Positions 9,201-20,712 of a stretch of DNA of 35,801 nt are shown here, one piece after another. Below the pieces are notes generated by a model. That model made no database searches. It saw only the letters and a program-made list of their open reading frames with translations, and was not told the origin of the DNA. Within the stretch, counting starts at the first letter, position 1; each line of letters starts with the position of its first letter. The stretch lies in assembly GCA_001632435.1 (NCBI GenBank), contig KV424091.1, positions 6,489 through 42,289 on the forward strand, written 5' to 3'. The position numbers and the translations under genes are program-made. Origin of the DNA: Calocera cornea HHB12733 (Eukaryota; Basidiomycota; Dacrymycetes; Dacrymycetales; Dacrymycetaceae).

Positions 9201-12144
9201 TTTCTTCACGCTCTCGTACCGATGAGTATGTTGGTCAGTTTTATGTCTCGATGAACCTATGATGGTGGTTAGATTTGATCGTAGCGAAACAGCGAATGGC
9301 TGACAATCCCCATAGAGAACATGTGCGCCATGGCGTCCAAAACCTGCCGGAAGAGTTTCCAATAGCGCTCTTCATCAAGCCCAGCCGCAATGGCCTATAG
9401 AAGGATGAGATGAGTCAGAACGAACTTGGAGGCTTAGCAACTAACCTCTTTCAGCGTCTGCTGTTCAACAAACTCCTGTTTCCGAAAGATTAGCAACGCA
9501 CACACACAAATATGGACCAAAAACAGACCATCTGAATATACAGTATGCGCTCCACACTTGGTTTAGGTGATTTTTGCACTACTGTAGCTGACCGAAACAA
9601 TCTTCTACTGCTGCCGCCTTCGATCGAGGTCTCTGCGTCTGAAGACTCATCCGGGGAAGAAGTCCCGCTAGCCTCATCGTCATCATCTTTGGCAAAGACA
9701 ATACTTGGAAATGACTGCGTCTTTGTGAGATCATGGTCGGAGTCGAAATCGCTATCCTTGATGCGAAAGAGATCTTCGTCATCGGGAAGGGAGGACATTC
9801 GCCGGGCCCGTCCCGGCTTGTCGCTGCTCTGAGAGGAGTCGGAATGACCACTTTGATCGGAATCCTCCACGGATAAATCCTCCAACCAGCAGGTTATATA
9901 GCGAACAATGTGGCGATGGTTTAGCTGAGACAGAGCATTCACCTCCCGTAAGATGCGACTTTCACTATCCGAGGCACGCAGCTTGATTCGCTTAATCTAA
10001 CACGATGATTAGAAGATGATGGCGAGCAGCAGAGCTGTAGAACGTACTGCGTATATCATATGATCCAATTTCATTCTGACTTTGTCGACAGATCCGAACC
10101 CTCCACGCCCCTGTCCAGTGGTAAATCGCCGGTTTCGCTTGCGATCTGGTGACTCACCAGGTGTTCCAAATTATCGAAGTCCTCCGTAAACCGAGAGTGT
10201 GCAGGCTTGACGTTGGCTCTGGGCCAGCTGCTGCCCACAGAAGAGAGGAAGTAGCTCCTCTGAGGTGAAGTCGCAAGCCGTGAACGCTCAAGTATCGGAG
10301 TAGCGACCTCCATCTTCAAAGGTAGGAGTGGAGACGGTGGCACCAGCTTACGCTTCTCCAACTTGTCAAGCAGGGCTTGGCATTTGGGGCGCTGTGATGG
10401 ATTGGGATGCAGAACGAGCCTTAGGGTCTCAGCCAGATCTGTCGGGATGTCCTTCGCGACACCTTTCAGCTAGTTAGCGCAAATTAAACGAACAGGCACA
10501 GTAATGACTTCACCTGCGAGGAAAACAGCATCTAAGTTCGGGAATTGCCTGACGATCCCTGATCCCCACAACATCTCAGTCCATATAACGCCGACATTCC
10601 ATATATCACGGGCAAATGTATAGTTGAGGGGTTTGTCTAGAGCCTCGGGAGGCGGCCTAGGTAATATGTTGAACAAATGATCCAGTCGCGACGTTTACGG
10701 CAACATACCATGCGGGTGGTCTTCCAGATACATCCATGGCATTGTAGATCGGATTTGATTTATCCAAGTCAACCAGTCGCCTGTGATACCAGGCACCTTG
10801 CAGCTTAACGACAGTCGAGTCAGGGTCATTCGGAGCCCTCGTGAGCAATACTCGGTCTGCACTCAAATCTTCAATCTGGTTCAGCAAGGCGACAGGGTCC
10901 ATCAATCGAATGTTCTCACCCTGATGGGTTATTTTATGTGAATGCAAACACGATAATGCAGACACCAGTTGGCATAGATAGTTTAGGGAGGTGTTGAGAC
11001 CGAGAGTTGGACAATGCCGAAGAACCTGAGCAAGAGAGACACCATCGACTCGTTCACGCAGGATAGATAGTGACCAATGACGCGATGGGCCAGCCTGTCT
11101 CTCGGAGAGCTTGACGCCGAACAGCCGAATCAAGCCGAGGTGTGATATATGGAGGAGCTTCTTTACGTCTTCCTCGAGATCTCGAAGCTTGCGCAGACCA
11201 GCAGTAGTATTGTAGAAGCTGGACTTGAAAGTGACGATGAAGCATTCCAAGAGAGGGAGATCGGTAAAATCTGTAGTGGCTGGTTCCGCTGCCCATCGCA
11301 TGCCGAGACTGTCTGGCTTTGGATCGCTGATGTGAAAGACCTCAACTCGAGTCCCATTGATAAGTACGCCATGGTCGAAAATCTCCTTACGACCGCCTTG
11401 ATCTCCCATGAGCTCCCTCATGCCTGCAGCGTGCGTCACATGCTGGTGCTCAGCGAGTCGCTGCTTCTCCGCTCGTTCTCGCGTCTTCCGATCCTCTTCC
11501 TGAATCTGCATAGCAAGAGAAGCCTTCTTATCCGCATCAGCTTGCTTCATGCGCTCAACGGCCTCTTTCTCTTCTCTCTTTCGCCTCTGAACGAGCACGT
11601 CAACATGAGACGGATGTATAGAGCACAGTCAAGCGCACCTGCTCGTCCTCTACCGCTCTCACATTCATCTCGGCCGCCAAGGATTTGTTCATGGTTGTAA
11701 CTACCTTCTCATTCCTTGCATTGATCTGCTCTTCGCACGAGGCAACAAGCTCCGCGATCATAAATCCTCCGAGCATTTTGTTCGCTTGAGCTCGCAGATC
11801 CGTCAAGATGGCCCTGACAAGAGTAGGGTTCAACCCTACTGGGTTCTTGATGTCCAGCATCGGCGGGACTTTAGGGTATCCGTTTGGGAATCTGGGAAAC
11901 CCACGGGAGTTAGACATGTATCAAACAATCAATGAATTGATGCGCACTTGACATATAAGCCGCAGGACACCTTCTCCCGTCCCTGCGGGTGGATCTTAAT
12001 GAGGAACTCCTTCAGGTCGGTCGGCTGCTTCTTCGCCTTCGCCTTCCATACGGACGCGGTGTAGGACTCGTCGAGATCATCGCCGTACATCGACCGCAAT
12101 ACGAACAGCTCATCTTCTTGTGGGTTTGTTGACTCATCATCCAT
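6216..12144 (-). CDS. GCN2: GCN2-type eIF2-alpha kinase (RWD, pseudokinase, kinase, HisRS-like)
   Basis: Spliced by eye into 23 exons: 12144-11948, 11891-11639, 11586-10920, 10856-10709, 10656-10514, 10462-10158, 10110-10048, 9996-9529, 9475-9446, 9394-9305, 9256-9220, 9170-9032, 8982-8904, 8855-8709, 8662-8560, 8506-8073, 8015-7495, 7443-7260, 7207-7126, 7079-6995, 6945-6866, 6820-6548 and 6496-6216. The phases join to 1602 residues, near the yeast length. The RWD domain (YPKVPP) binds Gcn1. A pseudokinase follows at about 230-520. The active kinase has GRGGFG at 572-577, Lys594, HRDIK at 790-794 and DFG at 810-812, with the long acidic insert typical of GCN2. A HisRS-like region runs from about 958, followed by an anticodon-binding-like fold and a Lys-rich C-terminus that would contact ribosomes and tRNA. 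It phosphorylates eIF2-alpha when uncharged tRNA accumulates. The intron at 6821-6865 appears to be GC-AG. The 63-nt intron at 10857-10919 keeps frame and is less certain. Confidence 0.96.
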
Positions 12145-12454
12145 GCATCACAAAGACCTACAGCAGTGGATGCGGCGAGGTTAGGGGACCACTCAGGAGC
12201 GTGTCCGACACGCGTCATAACGGCTCTCGCCACTTGTCTATCACGTGATTCACGCCAAATGACTCGGCAGAAAGCTGACTCGGGCTGCTCCTTCTAACGG
12301 AAGATCAAAGATAGATACACGACATTGAATTGAGGGAACCAGTCTCTCTTGTGCTAATTAGGTATCAACATGATGATGCGAGAGTGAGCGAATACAAAAG
12401 GAATGTGCAGTCCGTTTTCCTGGCTTCTATTATGTACAACAGTCCATCATCCCT
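12145..12454. other. Upstream region of GCN2
   Basis: About 310 bp of mixed composition before the GCN2 start codon. No clear TATA box, ORF or RNA gene was seen. Confidence 0.5.
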
Positions 12455-13650
12455 CGATGCGCTGGTAGGGGTCGGGATCAGCTCACGGTCCTAATGTCAA
12501 GGACCCTAGAGAGGGGTTTCCCGACATGACCCTAATGTGGCTGGGAAGGTCACAGCCACAGGGCCCTGCTGCAGCGATCCGTCAGCCAGTGGAAAAATGG
12601 GCTAGGGGCCGGAAATGCAGGGCCCCTATAATAAAAGCAGCATTGCTGCAGCCCTGCAATCACATAATTCTATTATTCTACTTGTATATTAGATACTGGC
12701 AATGTGTTTAGGACCCCTCTGTTATGATTGAGGCAAAAAATAAAGGATATTTAACCGTGGGAAGGCCTCTATTTTCTCAAAACATGTGCTGATATACTGC
12801 TGCAGCCCCTGCTGTACTGCCTTTCAATGCTTATATCAGTGCTATTGCATAGGATCTCATCAGTCAGAGGTCCAAACGTCTTTTCCAGATAGATTTGATT
12901 AGGTAGAAATGTGTTGCACATGCCGCTATAGTTGGAGTATGTATGTCTTGTTAGGCCCTATAGTACCCTGAATAGCAAATGAGTAATATAATATTAATGG
13001 CTGTATGGATTGACTTGCTACTTGAGAGGAATCATATTTAGACATATATAAAGCAGATTTGAGAAATTGGGAAAGATATATAAGTAGGAAGTGATTGCTT
13101 ATGAATAGACAAATGATACTATGGTAAAGGGTACAATTTGTTGTTGCTTTTAATGTTGGCCATATACCCAAAACTTTCCAACTTATGAAATTACACAAAT
13201 TTTGAATGGAAGACTGGGTACTATATGGACAGTATGTACACCAATTTCCAGCCAATTTGAATGAGGCATAATGTTTGTAGAAATAGAATAAGGATACACT
13301 ATATTCTCAGCTAAACCCTACCCCCAAATGAGCAGCAAAGCGGCACCTTCCCCCAACTTGAACCACTCTATGGCTTGGTGGAATGATTAAGAAGATACCA
13401 GGGCATGTTCCCATGCATTTTACAAGCAAAAAGAAGGTGATTTGGCCCAGAAAAGGGGGTACAGCACCATTTTTGCGGCTGTGCAGTGGTATAAGTGGGT
13501 TTTCTATTACTAGAACTGCTAATGGAGCTTGTAGGAGCATATGTGAGGCTCTGTTTAGTATAAAGACTACTTGGACAATATGTAAAATGGGCTAATTTAG
13601 ACTGAGAAGGGGCTACAGCCGGGGGTACAACACAGTTGTGCTGTACCCCA
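12455..13650. repeat. AT-rich island with inverted repeats, probable relic of a non-autonomous element
   Basis: From about 12650 to 13610 the composition is strikingly AT-rich compared with the neighbouring genes, and no coding frame stands out. The left part holds a nested inverted repeat: GTCGGGA 12471-12477 with TCCCGAC 12519-12525, and GGTCCT 12487-12492 with AGGACC 12500-12505. It also repeats CTGCAGCCC/GCAGGGC words in both orientations (about 12560-12660 and 12797). The right part repeats GGGGTACARCAC at 13456 and as both arms of a palindrome at 13622-13649. Borders and target duplication were not found, so assignment to an element class is not possible. Confidence 0.45.
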
Positions 13651-15471
13651 CCCCCTTCAAGGACATTGGGGTTGACGCAGGAAATACCCCTCCTGGGGGG
13701 ACCCTGGTTTTTAGGACGGCTTGGTGGTCGGGATAGTAAGCGCGTCCCGGCGACTTGAGGCTGCTGCTATAATTCATTGGTGTCATTCCCATAGGAGCAG
13801 AACCGGGCTCATCAATCTGGCGATACGTAGCCTTCGTGTTGGAGTATGCGCCACGCTTCTTCTGTGCGCGTGCCAGCCGTTGACGCTTCGTGCAGCAGCA
13901 ACGCCAGACGATGCAGCCAAGAATGAGAGTCACAACCGCAACACAGCCAATGATGATTTCGGGAAGGTAGCGCATGATATCAGCCTCGTAGTGCTCCACG
14001 ACCTCGCCGGCTGGGACAGGGGAATGTTGTTCTTGAGATGAGGGGAGTAGGGAGTAGTTGATGGGGCCGTTGTTCTGCTGACGAGTGGAGATAAACTCGT
14101 TCAGTGCGATCGCGGCATCTGTAGTGGAGAGGAGCTGAATGTACGGTGCAGCGGTGTCAGATGTCGTCCCATTGGAGATGAAATCGCCGTAGTCCAGCAA
14201 GGTGTACACATTTCGCAGGAAGGCATCGCCCATGACTACATATCAAGGCAGTCAGGGACGAGCAGAAGAGTGTTGTGAGCATGCTTACTCATGTCGAACT
14301 CGTTCGTAACACTGAATGCGCTTGTGATGGGTTGGAACTATTTTCAGCGTCAGCACGGCAATTTGCGGATCTCGAGAAACAAATTTACCGTGCCGAGGCA
14401 GACGGTGTTCCCATTGATGTCCTTGAGCCCGAAGTCGCTGCTCACGGTATCCAAGGGATGCACCGGGAGAGTGACGCCTCCGAACACCACGGAGACATTC
14501 AGATACTGCCCGCACGGAACGGTCCACCACTGGTTCTTGGTATCAAAACTGGCACCCTGAACGCGGCCATATATATCGTCGGACATGGCACGAGGAATTT
14601 GGGGGAGGGTGAAGCCGGAGTCGATGATAGTGACAAGCTTGCCTTTGGGAGTGTTAGGCACGGATGAGGAGTATGAGATGGTGGTGTTGTCGGGGCCGAT
14701 GATGCCGTCGATATACGTTGTCCAGTGCTGATCCTTGGAGAGAAGGGATTTGAGTATGATCACAGGTAGTTGCGGCTGGGAAGTGATCGCCTCGTAGCCC
14801 GGGACAATGTCACCGACCGTCAGTTGGCCAGTGACCGGCGTACCATCGCCGAGTCGCTCGAGGACGAAAGAAACGAAGTTGGGAGTTGTTGGGTCGGACT
14901 CGAATATGCGATCCACAAGTGCATCAGCGGACGCGTTGCCGATCTTTGCACGCAGGATCGAGCCAGATGACGGCCCTAGCCCAAGGATACCAGTGGCCCC
15001 GGTCGAGAACAGTCCACCGGTGAACGTTGCGTTCTGTCCTACGCGGAGATACATCTGGTTTGACACGTTGTATCCCGCGAAAGACACTGGCGCTGTGGCT
15101 AGTTCGCCTTCAGCCGTTCCGATAGCATACGTGATAGCCGCGTCGATGCCAAGACCTTGTGAGTTGGCTGGATTGCCTTGTACCCACAGGTCGGAACTGA
15201 AGTCCCACATCAATCGCGGCTGTTATGTAGCAGCGAGTTATGCGTACCTTCCTGTATCCAGCTGCACATAATACGACGTTCCACCTATCACAACATCTCC
15301 CAGGTATATAGAGTTTGAGGAGTCGACGATGCTGATCGTGCTGTTGACCGTGTCTCGCGTTGGGTGCGAGGATTTGCGATCGTGGGTATGGACGACCTTG
15401 AAGGGAATTCGAATAGCATGGATGCCAGCGAGTAAGGAAACGAATGAGATGAGAGTAGCGAGTGTAGGCAT
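13613..15471 (-). CDS. Pepsin-like (A1) aspartic protease with C-terminal membrane anchor
   Basis: Exons 15471-15248, 15196-14389, 14337-14289 and 14235-13613 (introns 51, 51, 53 nt) join to 567 residues. A signal peptide covers roughly residues 1-19 (MPTLATLISFVSLLAGIHA). The two catalytic aspartates are D72 in LDTGSSDLWV, rebuilt across the first intron, and D267 in IIDSGFTLP. A single transmembrane helix (IIIGCVAVVTLILGCIVW) near residue 440 is followed by a Cys/Arg-rich cytoplasmic tail, so the enzyme is probably held at the cell surface or in the secretory or vacuolar system. A TTG codon 33 bp upstream is in frame, but ATG 15471 directly precedes the signal peptide. The last few residues and stop fall inside a palindromic repeat, so the original C-terminus may have been different. 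Confidence 0.92.
13622..13649. repeat. 13-bp inverted repeat at the 3' end of the protease ORF
   Basis: GGGGTACAACACA at 13622-13634 and TGTGCTGTACCCC at 13637-13649 pair with one mismatch across a 2-bp loop. The motif recurs at 13456-13468. It lies inside the last codons of the aspartic protease frame and resembles the end of the AT-rich repeat rather than gene sequence. Confidence 0.6.
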
Positions 15472-16013
15472 TAGAGAGATACTGTAAGAGGAGAATGCAG
15501 ACACAACAAATGCAGAAAAGGCGAGGGATGGACGGACTGGTGTATGGCTTGACCCTGACGACCGCAGCGCGTTCTCTTTTCGAGTCTGTGCATTGCCGTA
15601 ATTCTAGCGGCTGTGTTATTGCTACATTATTTACATCTTCCGAGACTCATGGTACATTCCGTTCCTGGGTAGATGCAACGAGTCTCATTGGATGGTCTGA
15701 CACCGATCTGCCGTATCATATCTCGAGTAATGACGGGATCCGATGTCTATTGGTAGAATGAATATGCGACTAGGTTTACGAGGGGCATCCACATTCGTGT
15801 GATGTTTATGGGGAAGCGGCATGATCAGGTTTGGGAAAGTCCAGAGATGCGGGGAGAAAAGAATGCGAGTAAGGGAAAGAAAGCGTGTTCATACTGTCCG
15901 GAGACCAGAATAATGAATTAAAAGTGAAGATAGAGCCGTGATCGCAGAGCGAGCGTGGAAGGGAGAGACGGCGAATGAAGTTCCGTGAAGATAAGAACTC
16001 GAATAGTCCGTTA
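15472..16013. other. Intergenic region between protease and chitin synthase
   Basis: About 540 bp between two minus-strand genes: the promoter of the protease and the 3' flank of the chitin synthase. Only short unsupported ORFs are present, and no clear TATA box was seen. Confidence 0.5.
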
Positions 16014-19000
16014 CTAATACCGTTGATAATTGTACGGCTGAGGTGGTGCGGCACCTGGTGGCAGCCCAGCTGCCGGCGCTGAACCGGATGAGAATGAGGA
16101 AAGCGACTTGCGCTTCCGATCTGGGCTCATGACAGTCTGTTGTGTGGAAGCCGTAGAGGTCGAGGACGGGCTCATGGCTCCACTGGTGCTCTTGCGCGCT
16201 GGTCTTGTAACTCGTCTGACTCCATCTCCTCCAGCAGGAACGGGGCCATGGTCGACAAGGCTCACGCCACGACCATGGAGTTGAGCAGGCCGAGGCGGTG
16301 GAGGCGGCGGGTAATCCTCTTCTGCCTCATATTGATAGGGGCTCGCCTCGTAGCCAACTGCAGCTTGAGGCTGTGAGTGGCGATAAGGATTTTGGGTTTC
16401 GCCAGGATAGGCAACCGTAGGAACGGTCCCTTGCCGCACAACTGCACTCGGACCGCCCAGTCCTGGTCCCATATATTGGGGATTGAGGTATTGTACTGGC
16501 TCAGGTGACGAGTGCAGGATGGGCTCCGCGTCGTCATCTTCAGTGCTTCTAGAGATATCGGCGGATTTGCTAGACGCGGGGGACGCATCGCGTGGTGGTG
16601 GCCGGCTTTGTGAAACAGAGAGTGGCGCTGGAAGCATGAGCAGAGGCGTGCTGTCCACGCGAGGTCGGTCGTAGCGCGGTTCTGGGGAGTCGTACGCCGA
16701 TGCCACCTGAGAGAGTGGTTGCGATTGCCGAGAGAGCATAGCATCCGTGTTTCCAGAGAAGTATGTCTCAGAGGTCGAGCCAATAGAGTACCTATTTGAA
16801 TCGGTCCTGTCAGAAATCAAAATCCGGACACCAGCGCATTGACAATGCGACTCACCTCCTAGGCGCGTCATAGTATGTGGAATCGCGGGAGTACGTCCCA
16901 TTCTTCCACCGCCTCTCCCTCTCGAACTCCGCCCAGCGCTTCATCACGATATGCGAAGAATCGAACTCTCCCTCCTTATCGCCATGCTTGCCACCTTTCA
17001 CCTCGCCCTTAACCATACGTGTCTGACCCCAAGAGAAGTCATCGAAGTGCCAGAAAGCATATGCCGGAAGAACGAAGTTCCAAATGGGGAGCGAGAAGAG
17101 GTAGATCAACATCCATCCAACATAGGCGACCTTCCGCGAGGTGACGACGATGAGAATACCGGGCAAACCCAGAATGATAGCGAGCAGGATGAGCGGGATC
17201 GTAGGCGTAGGCTGGGATGGAATACAGGCGATAACGATAAGATAGATCGTGAAAGAGATAGCAGCGGGCAAGACGAGTGTTCCCGTCAGCTCCATAAACA
17301 CGACAAACTGCATGGAGAAGCAGAACGTTCCGCAAAGATCGCGCACAAGTAGCAGCTCAGCCAAGTTGTGTATAGTCGAGTTGATCCAGCGACGACGTTG
17401 GGAGAGCAGCACGCGGAAGGTATCGGGGACGATGGTCTTGCATACCGCTTGAGGACAGAATATCATCTTGCGCTTGGGGAACGTCTTCAACATGAGAGTA
17501 GTCAGGTATCGATCTTCTCCGAGCAGCAGCAAGTTCTTCTTGTGCAAGGTGTCAACGACATTCTCCGAGTAGTGCTCGACGATGTCAGGGTTGGCGATGA
17601 TAGGTACCCAGTAGCCGGTGTTCGCTTTCGGTGCCTTGATCCTGTACATACTGAAGCAGCCGGGCAAACAGGTCACACCGCCGAACATGGACTCAAAGGC
17701 CTTGGTCAAGTGATGGGAGATGTAGTACTCGAAGACCTGGATCATGGTCACCCATGTCTCAGCCTTGTTCGCAATCTTCGTCTCTCCACATAAGCCCATG
17801 ATATCCTCGTCGTACACCATGCAAGAAACCATGCGAGTGACGGAATCCGGGAAGACCTTCGTGTCTGCATCGACACAAAGGACGATTTCGTATCGGTCGG
17901 GACTGATACCAGTCACGCGCCAGATGGAGTTGAAGAACTCGTACTCGAACGTGGTCATCCGCTCGTCGAACATGACCTTCTGAAGGAAGCTCATAAGAAC
18001 GATTTGGGAGTCGCGCTTGCCACGGTTTCCTGGCTTCGGATCACGCTGCTCGAGAGGGTTTCCGCACTTATGCACGAGAATGATCGGAACACGCTGCTGC
18101 TTGCTCTTCTCGACCGTGTTGTCGTCATAGTCGTAGAACCCGGCATAGACCTTGGCCATGTTGTGTCGCTTGTGGCCGTCGGCGATGGCTACGTACGAGT
18201 GCGGCTCCACTTCGTCCTTGGGGATAATGAACTCGTGCATCATGCTGAGCACGATCTCTGGTGTGGACAAAGCGTTGTCAGCACCAAAGACGGTGCCGTC
18301 AGCAATAACGAGGAGCAGCTTGTGTGAGTTCGGATAGTCTGTTGTCGCGAGCGAGTCCAGTGTCGTCCTGAGGCCCTCGACTGACTCGGAATAGGCGGTG
18401 ACCAAGCAGATAGTATGGGCGAGCGGGAAGTTGAAAGGCTCGTAGTCCGGCGAAGGTTGGGGAATGACGTTATGCAGCGGGAAGGGGCAGGCGTTGATGC
18501 TCGGGTCCGAGATCGAGTGCCGTCCGGACGAGCCCTCGCCAAACGGCAAGCTGGTCGAGCTGCGTGAATTGGCAGGATAGTTGAAAGGCGTGTCAGGGGG
18601 TGTGAACCCCGGCGTCTTCATCATTCCGTATGTCGACATAGTTGTCTGCCGCCGGTAGTCCACATTGCCGGGCGCATACATGGTTGTCGGTCGGCTGCCA
18701 GCGCCCTTCAAGGCATCGGCCTTGGAGAACCGAGAGGTAGAAGGCAGGAACTGCGTCTTCCTGTTCGCTTTGTTGCTGTGCAGCACGTTTGGCCGATAGC
18801 GAGCTGGCGCAGCACGATAGATATCGTCCGTCCATTGTTCGATTTCGGCGGCACGGCGCATGCGCTGTTCATATGTTTCTCCTCTGAATGAGCCGATTCT
18901 CCAAGAGACGAACCAGCCGAAGAGCACCGCTAGCGCGAACCTGATTGCCACGACACCGATGATGAACACGAGCGAGACATACAGCACGACTTCGGAGGCG

Positions 19001-20712
19001 ACGCAGCCTATCGTCATAGAGTCGACGAATCCAACGAGAACAGTATCCTGCAGACAAGTGGCGATGTCCTTGAGCCCAGCGCGATACATGAACATAGTGA
19101 TATCGCGCCCGTTGAACGTGCCATTCTTGTTCTTCAGCTCGTCGAAGATGCTGGGGTAGTTCACTTGGGACTTGTCTAGCCATTGTAGCAGGTCTAAGTC
19201 CAGCACAGATCTAGAGAGCACCGGTCAGCACAGCCAGCAAATAATGGGAAGACATAAGACTCACTGTTCGAATACAGCGAGATTGCGGCTGGTGTTGCTG
19301 ATGTTCTGCCACGTGTAGTACACCTGCCCCTGAGGTTGAATGCTGGCGAATTGGCTTCTCGAAGTGCTGGTGGCGTGACACAGAGTCGAGTCCGTGTACC
19401 CCGTCTTGTTGACGGGCGTGGTGCCCCACTGGTCATACAGGTTGCAGGGGAAGTACCAGCCGAGGTCGGCGGTGCTCCCCGTCCCACTCGTGTTGATCGC
19501 GCTGCCCGATGCGGCGGTGATGAGCCCTTTGCAGTTGAGGTTGACGTTCTGGAAGAGGAAGCTGGCGTCCATGCCCTCCGCCATCCACGGCTCGACGTAC
19601 AGCGGGTTCTGGGTGCCGTTGAAGAACGGGGCAACGGCAGGGTGCTTGAAGTGTGAGAAGTCGTAATCGTACCCGTGAATGATTAGCGATGCGACGTCGA
19701 TCGTCCCGGACAGGTAGCGCTGCGGTGGCTTTCCGCAGACGGTCTGCGTGAAGCCGAACGTCAAGAAACCAACTGCAGCCATGATAGAGGCGATGATCGC
19801 AAGCAGGCCCATCTTCTCACGCCATGCACGCTTTTGCTCGGGTGTGCGAATACCTGGATAAATGCGCTGTCAGCAACTGCCAAATTTGCATGCATAATCC
19901 ACGCACCACAAGCACTCAGCAACGGTCCAGGAACGAAGCACGTCAGGATCCAGCAGTAGATCATCCACCCATCCTTCGGCCCAGGCGCAATGCCATCCCA
20001 GAAACCAGGTTTTGTTGACTTCTCCTGCTGGATGGGGGATGCCGCTGCCACGCGCGATGTCTGCGGTTGACGCTTACGTCGGAGGGTGGTCGCGTTGCGC
20101 TTGAAGAGGGCAAGACCGGACTCTTGCACATCTTCCTCTCGGGCAAGGAGAGACTTGCCACGCCGCAGACCAGGGACATGGGGATAGTTGCCGGTGTCTA
20201 AAGTTGAGACAGCTCAGCATATATTTTGCCAGTGCGGACAGAAGGTGCTCACTAGAGGGGAATACTCCAACGCGCCCGGTACCCTCCGTCTCCATTTGCG
20301 CCGCATGCATACGGTAATTCCACTGTCTGTGGTCGGGGCCAATCCGCTCCCTCTCCGGACGGACCAAACTCTTCTTCCTGCGCATGCCATCGTTCGAGTC
20401 GCTCAATCCGCCGCTGGGGACAAGGACGACGTCCTCGTCGGTGCCAGCGGGTAGAACACTGGTAGGCGGGGGCGGGCCGCCGGTGTGATGTGCGCCTGGG
20501 ACGTATTGGGCGGTGCCGGACTGAAGGCCGGTGCGGACGGGGCCAGCGCGGTCGCCTCGCTCATTTGCTTGGAAGGAGACGGAGGAGGCAGGTTGGAGGG
20601 AGGGACGGGAGGGCGACTGGAAGGGGTTGCTGTAGGAGGGCGGCGGAGACTGGGAGGTTGAGTATGAGGTGGAGGGAGGTGGGGCTGCACGGGGCGGGCG
20701 ACGATCTTCCAT
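16014..20712 (-). CDS. Class IV chitin synthase (Chs3-like, GT2 family)
   Basis: Exons 20712-20253, 20197-19907, 19853-19265, 19210-16856 and 16791-16014 (introns 55, 53, 54, 64 nt) give 1490 residues. The enzyme transfers N-acetylglucosamine from UDP-GlcNAc to make wall chitin at the plasma membrane. The first about 150 residues are Pro/Ser-rich. Two N-terminal membrane segments follow (one in [19 protein letters not shown]), then a luminal Asn-rich region and a cytochrome-b5-like stretch ([17 protein letters not shown]). The GT2 core shows [30 protein letters not shown] and the QRRRW signature at 1051-1055, then several C-terminal membrane helices. The wording around QRRRW ([32 protein letters not shown]) matches the class IV group of yeast Chs3. 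The Ser/Pro-rich C-terminal tail is about 260 residues. The promoter contains an assembly gap. Confidence 0.96.

Noticed and set aside
13622..13649. The palindrome as a rho-independent-type terminator hairpin
   Set aside because: This is a eukaryotic nuclear genome and the motif recurs nearby as part of a repeat; no T tract follows in the direction of the gene.
16951..19666. Several plus-strand ORFs of 60-140 codons opposite the chitin synthase
   Set aside because: They lie antisense to a well-conserved coding sequence and have no domain or splice structure.
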